Under the pieces are notes generated by a model. The model saw only the letters and a program-made list of their open reading frames with translations, ran no database searches and was not told where the DNA came from. A DNA stretch of 25,000 nucleotides, taken from contig NW_026712495.1 in the NCBI RefSeq assembly GCF_022539665.2, forward strand, positions 1-25,000, in the 5' to 3' direction. Of this stretch, positions 18,189 through 25,000 are shown piece by piece. Source of the DNA: Daphnia carinata (lineage: Eukaryota > Arthropoda > Branchiopoda > Diplostraca > Daphniidae). The translations under genes were made by a program, and so were the position numbers. How positions within the stretch are numbered: the stretch's first letter is position 1; every line of letters begins with the position of its first letter.

Positions 18189-18453
18189 CTATCTGAGTTT
18201 TGGTTCAACTTTAAGTATTTCATACCTGGCATATCTAAACAGAAATCTGTAGAGCATCTGTCCAAGCAGGAAGGGTAAACTAAATTTTTCCTTTTCCAAC
18301 CACACATTGTTCAACTCCTTCTTTATTCTTAGATGCATCTTTCTTTCTTTTTCCAAGTTCTCCAACATTCCTTTGGTAGCTTAAGCTCCTCGTTCGAAGG
18401 ACATGAATCTTCTCTTAAAACAACAAAGCTCTCAAGGGCACCTTCTAGATATT
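18189..18453 (-). pseudogene. Probable host-gene exon remnant with one frameshift
   Basis: On the minus strand a T-rich tract followed by ATTACAG at about 18460-18454 gives a good splice acceptor. The exon opens EYLEGALESFVVLREDSC and EELKLPKE. Near 18368 the protein-like reading moves to another frame: a 59-codon stretch, ATG 18368 to TAG 18191-18189, reading LENLEKERKMHLRIKKELNN, then LPFLLGQMLYRFLFRYARYE. The combined piece is helical, charged and unlike the retroelements around it. A donor-like GCG|GTATGT at 18579 would give a 126-bp upstream intron. I do not recognise the family. An AATAAA just after the first frame's own stop (18326-18321) offers an alternative early end. Confidence 0.42.
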
Positions 18454-18767
18454 CTGTAATAAGACTGAAATATAATTGTATAATATTTCTTCAAAATAAA
18501 ACAAATGGTATCCATGGAAAAGGTTTATCGAAATGTTGTTTGAGATGATGGCTTGTATAGTTGGATTTTCAACACATACCGCTATTGGAATGTTTTTGAG
18601 ATTGAAAAGGCAAGAAAAGCAGGCATTGTGATATAATACAAAAGTAATAAGTAATATTTTATATTGTCCCGTGGGTTCTGAAGACATCCGCGTGTTAAGG
18701 ATGCCTCGTGCATCAGCCTCCAACCCTTTTCTTTGCTTTCACATCAGTAAGGTCAAGTAGAGAACTC

Positions 18768-19075
18768 TTGACTATCATTCTATCATTAACTTGACTATCA
18801 TACCGGAACAGCTTACCCCATCTATGCGCTTTCCAATCAAACGGTCACGTAGAGGTTATCTACGTGACCATCTTCCTTCTACTTCTCGCGGCACCCATGG
18901 AGGGTGGCGACCCTTCTCCTTAAATAGGAGAGCCTACGAATGACACGGGGCTCTCTGCAGACAGTTGTTACTGGAGTGTAGAATGTGACGGATTCAATAC
19001 ACCTAATGCAACTCGCAGCGCAGTAGTCATTTGTGTACAATAATCGAGTAACAATAAAGTACCCGTCACAATATT
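18768..19075 (+). repeat. Possible solo LTR
   Basis: The stretch is more GC-rich than its surroundings and has LTR-like parts in order: a TGAC start after a short duplication (CTTGACTATCAT at about 18766 and 18790), a perfect hairpin (18843-18869), a TATA-like TTAAATAG (18920-18927), and AATAAA (19053-19058) with CCGTCACA closing at about 19069. No target-site duplication or second copy was found in the window, so the boundaries are guesses. Confidence 0.3.
18843..18869 (+). other. Perfect 11-bp stem-loop containing CACGT
   Basis: GGTCACGTAGA, loop GGTTA, TCTACGTGACC. Both arms match completely. Confidence 0.7.
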
Positions 19076-20110
19076 TTAAGCCATTTTTTACTGCCGTTTT
19101 CCGCACAGCCATATTAATTGGTTTGCTGAAACATCAGAAAAGCAACACAAAAGTTCATACCTGTAGAGAAATATTAAATACTCCAAATGTCAATAGTTTC
19201 ATTACATCTTTACAGCAATTTACCAATTTGTCTATTTTCATTGGACATTTTTTTCTTATAATCTTTTTCTTAATCATTTAGTAATTTCTTTCTTCCCATT
19301 TCACGAAAGAAAAAACCAAATTAACAATGTGAGCAAACACACCATTCAAAAAAATTTAATGACAAAACTTCGTCTGCTAATTCAATGTGAACATAATGTC
19401 ATAAGATGAGTTTTATTAACTACTGTGAAGCAATCTTCGGCGAAAAATGATGGCTATACGGTATTAAGGGAAATAGTAAAAGAAAAGAATTCGGGAGGTG
19501 TTAACCACAATGTTGAATATATTTTCTGATCGTAGGCAAAACAAATCAAGTAAGGAGATACACAATTATATAAAATAAGCTGGTAACTGGAAAGATAAAA
19601 CGGAGTAATACCAAATCAATCTTACCGGAGTACGCAGTGAGAAAGAGAATAAAGACATAGAAACAGAAACAACACAATAAAATTAAACAGATAACAATTT
19701 ATAGACGAGAGCTAATCGAACTGTGTGGTGAAAAGGGAAGAGCTGAACTTATGAACAAAAAGGCCATCCTTTTATAGGCAGATTACACCGATAAAGAAAT
19801 ATTTTTTTAGTTTCCCACCAGCTTGTATAAGTGTTCACTCAGAGGCTGATAATGAACCATTGGTCACACATGGTCGATGATTTGCTGAAAATTCGCTCGG
19901 TGAATGTTCATTGATAGCTGCGGCAATATCAGCCATGTTACTCATATGATCAAATCAAAAATAGTCTCACTATACACAGGGTTGCTTTTGTGTGAAAGCG
20001 CAAGCGTTTGTATCGGTAATACGATACTTGCGTTTACTGGTTTCGAAGTGTTATTGCGAAACGCGTAAGGAATGTCATTAAAGTTTACGAATCCATTGGT
20101 CCAATAACAA
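19076..20110. other. AT-rich stretch with ambiguous short open frames and one hairpin
   Basis: No firm gene. On the minus strand two overlapping frames are open. One has ATG at 19936 in a good context (ACATGG) and reads MADIAAAINEHSPSEFSANH, with TGA at 19837-19835 (33 codons). The other is an open stretch of about 60 codons (roughly 20125-19950) reading YSPCYWTNGFVNFNDIPYAF. They cannot both be right and neither is recognised. A bulged hairpin lies at 19999-20032. Confidence 0.3.
19999..20032. other. Bulged hairpin
   Basis: The inner stem GTATCG/CGATAC around loop GTAATA is extended by an outer CGCAA/TTGCG, with a six-base one-sided bulge. Confidence 0.45.
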
Positions 20111-21144
20111 GGCGAATATTTAACCAGTTCTTAACCATCCTGGCTAATTGTATAATTTTTAAGCCTTTCCGCAGCGTTAACTTGGTCTCTAATGAAATTC
20201 AGTAGGGCTGAGATGCCCGTGATGCCTTTACCTTCGGAGCTTGACCACTCTTACTGCAATTATGCAGGAAGTAACTTCATTAATTGTGTGCCAAGGAGTC
20301 CTCCAAACGATTCTTTTTCAACCCCGAGGGTTTCCAAGGCGTTTATATGAGACTTGGATGGTGAGTTGCCGATACATCCGCCATTGTTTTAGCGGAAGCT
20401 AGACTGTCAAACTTACATAAATGAGTTAGCGTAGACTCTTTTTAGCTCTGCTGTAGCAATGTTGTAGTGTGCTGCAGTGAGTTCAAGATTTTCAACGCAC
20501 AAATACGCTTCCCTTTTCCAACATTCGACATTGTAGACAGTGGATGAAGGCATTAGAGCTTTGCCAGAATGATGTCCACTCAAGGATATCACCTTTAAAA
20601 TGCCTTATTTGTCTGTGAGGAAGACGTGTCGGTTGTTGTACGGGAGGTGCTGCTGCTTGAACAGAAGTCTGGTTTTGCGGCATTAGTTGTTGAATCTGTA
20701 CGGCATAGGTTTATTGCTGTGAAGATTAGAGTTGCGAAAAGTTGTTGTTGGTCTTGTAGCAACTTGTTTCTATCCTCGCTTATCTGGCTTCTGATTTTTT
20801 CGCTGCAATTCTTGAAATTCCAAGTCTTGTTGTCTTTTGTAATCGTCTCGTTTGTTTTTAATGAAGGCGAGTATGGTGCTCATTTCTTCTTCCACTTCTG
20901 CTATTGTGGAGTAATCTTGTTCAATTTGCTCGTCGTTAGCATTTGGAGTTTGTAAGGCCCATCGTACTTGGTCGCTTGCCTTGATATATTTCTGATAACG
21001 CAGCTTTAGGAGTTCGGTCTCCGTTGCAATATCGTTATCTAGTTCTGCAGTCATCTTAAGGTACTGGCATCCCTTTATCTTTTCCATTGTCCTCGAAAGT
21101 TGGCCTTCCAGGCCCGCTCGTGTTACGGCAGACGATCGTGACAT
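20110..21144 (-). pseudogene. BEL/Pao gag, remnant C (DUF1759-type)
   Basis: I start at ATG 21144-21142 (MSRSSAVTRAGLEGQLSRTM) because the upstream extension of the frame lacks an ATG. The N-terminal part, to the stop at 20770, is a likely long coiled coil (TELLKLRYQKYIKASDQVRW, then EVEEEMSTILAFIKNKRDD). After a break, a second frame (20683-20492) carries PHRQIRHFKGDILEWTSFWQ, the hallmark F-x-G-D-x-L-E-W of BEL gag. Further broken pieces read NLELTAAHYNIATAELKRVY (about 20480-20420), ALETLGVEKESFGGLLGTQL (about 20340-20280) and ISALLNFIRDQVNAAERL (about 20215-20160). Order and motifs match the gag of a BEL family different from remnants A and B. No protease or pol follows, and no LTR was recognised upstream. 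Confidence 0.75.
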
Positions 21145-21207
21145 TTTTTTGTGTGTGTTTTGCTGGAATTGAAAAGTATTTGTTTGCAATTTTTTAGCGG
21201 GGCTCAC

Positions 21208-21394
21208 TTCTGGGTTTCCCTAGAAGAAGTAAAATAAAAGAAAAATTTGGTTAAAATTTTGCTATGTTACTTTCACAAAATTGTAGGTGAACAGAAAGGG
21301 AGCAGTATGAATCCGTGCTCCAATCAGTGGGCGTATTTTTTCAACTCCACTGGTTAAGGCTTTTCCTCCTTCCTATGACAGAGCAGGATTAAAT
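21208..21394. other. Leader of BEL gag remnant C
   Basis: A pyrimidine-rich tract on the minus strand (about 21245-21220) ends TTCTTCTAG before GGAAACCCAGAAGTGAG. It looks like a splice acceptor or a worn primer-binding region. No gene is seen. Confidence 0.3.
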
Positions 21395-22060
21395 TTATAT
21401 ATATTCCATGTAAATATAGTGTGATACAATAAGTTTAATTATCTACATTCATACAGTATCACATCTACGTGTATTAACTGTTTATGTAGTGTGACACAAT
21501 GAGTTTCATGATCTACATTCAAACAGTAGCAAATATATAAACAATAGCAAGTATATAATGTGATACAACGAGTTTCAAGAAGTAAATGTAAATAGGACAA
21601 ATATACGTGTATCCAATGTAAATGTATTGTGATACAGGTTTTATGATCTATATTCAAACAGTATCCAATATACGTGTATTCAATGTGAATAAATGTGATA
21701 GAATGAGTGTCATGATCTACTTTCAAACAGTGTCCAATATAGGTATGCTCAATGTGAATATAAGGTGATACAGTGAGTTTCAATATCTACATTCAAACAG
21801 CATCAAATATACTTGTATTCAATGTGAATATAGTGTTATACAATGACTTTTATAATCTACATTCAAACCGTATCAAATATACGTGTATTCAATTTGAATA
21901 TAGTTTGAAACAACGAATTTCAAGAATTAAATTCAAACAGAATTAAATATACGTCCATTTAACGTGAGTATAGTGTGATACAATAAGTTTCATGATCTCC
22001 ATTCAAGTAGTATCAAATATACGTGTATTCAATGTAACGTGATTGAATGAGTATCATGAT
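21395..22060 (+). repeat. Minisatellite, about ten copies of a 69-70 bp unit
   Basis: The anchor GTGATACAATGAGTTTCATG recurs, with variation, at 21421, 21491, 21560, 21629, 21695, 21765, 21835, 21905, 21975 and 22039, so the spacing is 64-70 bp and mostly 69-70. The rest of the unit reads roughly ATCTACATTCAAACAGTATC, then AAATATACGTGTATTCAATG. The copies differ by several substitutions each, so the array is not freshly expanded. A 114-codon minus-strand frame through the array is a by-product of the period, not a gene. Confidence 0.9.
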
Positions 22061-22176
22061 CTATATTCGAAGAACATGGTCTCCGTTGACGTAAAAACAG
22101 TTTTTAGTTCATAGCAAGTATTCTGATTTGATGTTGCATTCACTTGATCCATATTTTTGCTGATATCGGCAGCCAT
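22054..22176 (-). CDS. Small open frame starting beside the minisatellite
   Basis: ATG at 22176-22174 (context AAAAAAATGGCT) opens 40 codons: MAADISKNMDQVNATSNQNT, then CYELKTVFTSTETMFF, with TGA at 22056-22054. The last few codons lie in the final minisatellite unit. It could be the first coding exon of a minus-strand gene whose continuation is separated or destroyed by the array, or a chance frame. I recognise no family. The ATG is about 240 bp from the plus-strand exon candidate that starts at 22420, a divergent arrangement. Confidence 0.3.
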   Translation of the reverse strand: MAADISKNMDQVNATSNQNTCYELKTVFTSTETMFFEYRS

Positions 22177-22419
22177 TTTTTTTACCAATTAGGTATGCTT
22201 TATTGGAAGAATTTAGTTACTAAATTAAAAGTATTTACATTTTGTACAGATTTTATTGTTGATAGCTTCTACGTTTACCTTTTATATGTATAGTTACGAT
22301 TACCATATTAATTTAGTTCCCTGAATGGCTCCCGAAGACAGGTATGCTAGATATAGCCAGCTGTCAAAATCTTAATTTGTTCATAAATTGAAAAACGAGT
22401 TAAAATTTAATTTCCAATG

Positions 22420-22731
22420 ATGGTCTTAACAGTAAGTAGTTTTTTTTACTCGCCAGATTTTTCATCATTTTATGTGTATCTTATTTGTAAATGATAAATT
22501 TTACAGGTTTTCTGTGAAGCAGCAAGAACTGGAAAAAAGGAATGTAATATTCCGTTTTATTTTTCCATTTTTTCATTACAGAAAATGTTTGATTTAATTT
22601 TACATGATGAGTTATATCAAGGAGTATCATTCATGCAGTTTTTATTAAATAATTCTAAGTATTCTCTTCTAACTAGATCATTTTTGGTTTCATGGCTGGA
22701 ACAATCGATGAATTTTCCTTTATTTGGGTAA
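22420..22731 (+). CDS. Candidate host-gene exons with a 75-bp intron
   Basis: A frame of 74 codons (22507-22728), ending at TAA 22729-22731, reads VFCEAARTGKKECNIPFYF, then FDLILHDELYQGVSFMQFLL and SLLTRSFLVSWLEQSMNFPL. It is preceded by a T-rich tract and TTTTACAG, a good acceptor. Two upstream joins are possible. One is ATG 22420 (MVLT) with donor GTAAGT at 22432, giving a 75-bp intron in phase 0. The other is a 25-bp segment ending CCGAAGACAG|GTATGC at about 22341. The exon may instead end at the GTAATG donor at 22728, in which case the gene continues. I do not recognise the protein. The helical, non-repetitive sequence differs from the retroelements nearby. Confidence 0.4.
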
Positions 22732-23059
22732 TGTTTTATATCAGTTGTAGACCTGTATGTTCTAGATTTCCTATGGGTTTTCGTATGTCTTTTTGTAATT
22801 TAAGATTAATATTTTAATTAAACGTTTAATTTATGCAATACAATAATTTATAACATTTCATTACTAATTAGTGTTGGGTCACGTGACGTCGGTTACTGTT
22901 TTGGTATTTTCTGAAATAGGTACTAGTATATGGCAGCCCTTCCCAGAGCGGTAATAGTTAGAGTCTAGTCTTAAGTGTTTGCCCTATTGTGATCTATATT
23001 TCAGAGATTTGTGTCTTCCTTATTGTAGTGTGTATTTCAACGATTTGTGTCTGCCCGAT
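22732..23059. other. AT-rich stretch with a promoter-like E-box/CRE palindrome
   Basis: Apart from the motif at 22878-22890, and a very short frame from ATG 22930 (13 codons), I see no gene. A loose direct repeat (ATTTCA-GATTTGTGTCT at about 23000 and 23035) is present. Confidence 0.35.
22878..22890. promoter_or_regulatory. Overlapping E-box and CRE-like palindromes
   Basis: GTCACGTGAC (22878-22887) is a perfect 10-bp palindrome containing the bHLH core CACGTG. GACGTC (22885-22890) overlaps it. Such sites often sit in promoters, but no transcription start can be assigned here. Confidence 0.35.
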
Positions 23060-23088
23060 TTTATTTAAGCGACCTGTTTGTCTTTTTT

Positions 23089-23289
23089 TTAATCACGGAA
23101 GTATTGCTCTTTTTCCTTTTTTCTATTGTCCTCTAGGTTTGCCTTGGCTTTTGCAACTTCTTGAGCCATTTTTTTTTGTTTGCTTTCTATTTTCTCCTCT
23201 TTTTCAGTGTCGGTCAGTGACGGCGTGGTGGCATTTTTGTTACCAAACAATTCATGGTTTCGTAATAATTGATGAGAGACGGGTTTTGG
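23089..23289 (-). CDS. Terminal coding exon of an unrecognised host gene, with polyadenylation signal
   Basis: On the minus strand a pyrimidine-rich run ending GTGTGTACAG (to 23290) forms a good splice acceptor. The exon reads in phase 0: PKPVSHQLLRNHELFGNKN, then TTPSLTDTEKEEKIESKQKK, MAQEVAKAKANLEDNRKKEK, and ends YFRD at 23089 (66 codons). The C-terminal half is a highly charged Lys/Glu helix, likely coiled coil. AATAAA lies 24 nt after the stop (23065-23060). A GTAGAA donor at about 23351 would give an upstream intron of about 62 bp. The acceptor, long clean frame, stop and close AATAAA together make this the best host-gene candidate in the window. I cannot name the gene. Confidence 0.5.
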   Translation of the reverse strand, partial: PKPVSHQLLRNHELFGNKNATTPSLTDTEKEEKIESKQKKMAQEVAKAKANLEDNRKKEKEQYFRD

Positions 23290-23399
23290 CTGTACACACA
23301 AACAATAGCAAAAACGATAGCAAAAATGGGTAATATTTACAACCGTTCTACCACACGGCACCGTTCCTGACAGTTGCACAATGTTCTATCCGAGTGCTT

Positions 23400-24503
23400 A
23401 AGCCTTATAAAGTTGCTAGCCAAAACACGTAACACTATGTCTCCGATATTGAAGGACTATTTGAAGTCACCAGCTCAGCATTCTCCCGGTCTTACGTAAT
23501 CTTTGGCTCTCAGCATGCCTGACAACGAACCACAAATGGCATACGACTTGTGTGTCACAGTAACTTAAGAAGTACCTTCAAAGGAAGTAAGTTTTTTCGA
23601 TGCTGGATTTGATCCAAAAACCCTTCGGTAGGAGACGATGCGGTTCGGGAATACTTGCTTACTTCAATATTGCAGCGTAAATGTATCATTATACGTCACG
23701 GGTTGTGGCAGTCGAGATGAACTCGACGTATTTCTAGGAAAAGGGAAAAGTTATAATGAAAATAAACATATGTGAAATAACAGTAAGACCTTGTTTGGAC
23801 AACAACTATTTATAGTGTAATTTTCAAATAGCAAAGACCATTTTTGCCTTTACAAATTCAACTTGAAACATTGCCATGATATAAATGTCTTTCTGGAATG
23901 GCTCCGTTCCAAGATTCTAAAGGACCACACTATCTTCAGAAATATTGTAAGCAGTCAGCCTTTTGTTACTAAATTCATAAAAAACTATTCTTTATCCTAA
24001 CATTTCGAGGGCAATCACATTTAAAATACCTAGATTTCTTGTTTAGAAAGTGAAACATGTAGTGTGCCCTATAAGTCTGAAAATGCAGTCCACGTATTAG
24101 TAAAATCAATGGAAAAAAGGCTAATTCTGTGCAATCTTGGAGTTCACAATCATTCTATTACAAATGTTATGCAAAAAAAATACTGAGCATCATTTTAATT
24201 GAAAGCATTCCCTTTAGTAAACCTTAATTGATTCTTTGGAAGGTGAAATATGGCACGGTTATATAAAGTCTTGAGACACAATAAGTTTTTCTAATAAAAA
24301 TATCGATCGCAAAATGAATGTGTTACCAGATGTTTAGAAACTGATTCCTAATTGGAATATAGGAATTGTCCAGTTCAAATTTGTAACATTGTTGTCTCCA
24401 CTCCAAAGCTTGGAATGAAGTCTGGCTTAAAAATAGACCATTGCACTTTAAGAAATGTTGTACGCAGTCAAACATTTTGCTCCATGTCAACCAAAGATAA
24501 TCT
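23400..24503. other. AT-rich stretch without a firm gene; holds an imperfect duplication
   Basis: Short frames such as MSPILKDYLKSPAQHSPGLT (from about 23437) and MPDNEPQMAYDLCVTVT (from about 23517) are too short to support. A GTAAGT donor-like site lies at 23588. Two related segments of about 110 bp occur at 23855-23965 and 24372-24479 in the same orientation. Confidence 0.35.
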
Positions 24504-24684
24504 ATCACCCCTAAAATCGCACGCACGGAGTGTCCCTACCCGCGGCTTAGCCCTAGGATATAGGGGTGGCAAAAAAAAATTCACCTGAATTTTTTACCTT
24601 ACTATTTCTCCCACCTTTGCCACCCCATATCCTAAGGCTAAGCCGCGGGTAGGGACATTACATGCGTGCGATTTTAGGAGTGAT
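24504..24684. repeat. Inverted repeat with ~70-bp arms and 42-bp loop
   Basis: The left arm 24504-24573 and right arm 24616-24684 are reverse complements with about six differences. The core CTACCCGCGGCTTAGCC is identical in both. The arms are far more GC-rich than the surroundings. The structure fits a foldback element or MITE. Outward from the arms the symmetry fades quickly. Confidence 0.85.
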
Positions 24685-24826
24685 CAAATATTTTATGTCT
24701 ATGATTTATTTCATAGAATCCTGAACGGATTTTACATAAAAAAACTGGAGATAAAAAGCATTCCTTTATCTTTCGAATGAAAAAAACCCGATAATTTTGC
24801 GTCCAATATTTCTATAAGAAAAAAAT

Positions 24827-24914
24827 TCCGGCGTGAGACACCGTAGAGCCTATCCTACGCGTGTTAAAACAGCAAAATTGGACGGGGGTGATCAAATTCT
24901 TCTGGTGGGTACTG
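24827..24914 (-). repeat. Terminus related to the 4447-5806 transposon ends
   Basis: The stretch ends GGTGGGTACTG at 24914 followed by TA, and carries GAGACACC, then TGTTAAAA, then GGTGATC in the same order as the right inverted repeat at 5737-5806 (AGACACC, TGTTAAAA, GGTGTTC, GGGTACTG). It therefore looks like the right end of a related element. I found no matching left end in the window. Confidence 0.5.
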
Positions 24915-25000
24915 TATATCAATAGACTTAAATTTTTATTGTATAAAGTCATAAATATGCTTCAGTTGCCTGTTTGTAGTATTTTGTTAATTTGTTTCTT

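Noticed and set aside
21439-21783. 114-codon minus-strand open frame rich in His and Tyr
   Set aside because: It lies wholly in the minisatellite, and its peptide repeats follow the 69-bp period. It is a by-product of the array.
24323-24526. Minus-strand open frame considered as a mariner transposase tail
   Set aside because: No D-P-N or catalytic Asp context could be found. The resemblance was limited to a few residues.
1-25000. Bacterial defence systems, CRISPR arrays, integrons or operons
   Set aside because: There are no short regular spacer repeats and no ribosome-binding sites or operon spacing. Introns and polyadenylation signals point to an animal genome.

Overview
This is an intron-containing, AT-rich animal genome window, most likely arthropod. 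I lean towards a crustacean such as a water flea, but the sequence does not prove it. The evidence is the mix of an I-group LINE, a Gypsy element and three BEL/Pao elements, an arthropod-style TATA plus TCAGT initiator in an LTR, and candidate GT-AG introns of about 62-126 bp, most of them 62-75 bp. There is no bacterial operon structure, CRISPR array, rRNA or convincing tRNA. Most of the window is a graveyard of dead transposons. No retroelement ORF is intact.

Layout. 1-~4340 (+): a decayed LINE with ORF1 zinc knuckles, ORF2 endonuclease, and a reverse transcriptase cut by an internal deletion that removes the YADD half. It is followed by a C-terminal zinc-finger tail and an A/C-rich 3' tail. 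4447-5806: a DNA transposon with 70-bp terminal inverted repeats, TA-flanked, carrying a minus-strand relic of a spliced gene. ~6060-10200 (+): a Gypsy element with LTR promoter, leader hairpin, primer-binding site, gag, protease tail, RT and integrase. RNase H is deleted, the RT catalytic box is broken by a 10-bp duplication, and the integrase still has its DD35E triad. 10440-10857 (+): an unassigned open frame. ~10930-13624 (-): BEL/Pao gag and protease remnant. 13798-14806 (-): two unassigned open stretches. 15168-17814 (-): a second BEL/Pao element with a complete 5' LTR, primer-binding site and gag start. It ends in a 253-codon open frame made of pol pieces joined across internal deletions.

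From 17815 on, host-like sequence is interleaved with repeats. There is a minus-strand exon remnant (18189-18453), a possible solo LTR (18768-19075), a third BEL gag (20110-21144, -), and a ten-copy 69-70 bp minisatellite (21395-22060) abutting a small minus-strand ORF. Beyond these are a plus-strand spliced exon candidate (22420-22731) and a minus-strand terminal exon with its own AATAAA (23089-23289). Near the right edge are a ~70-bp-armed inverted repeat (24504-24684) and a transposon terminus (24827-24914) resembling the inverted repeats of the 4447-5806 element.

I see no convincing novel multi-gene system. The best leads are the DNA transposon with spliced cargo, the still-open BEL pol fusion, the minisatellite beside a start codon, and three unrecognised open frames or exons (10440-10857, 13798-14211, 22420-22731).
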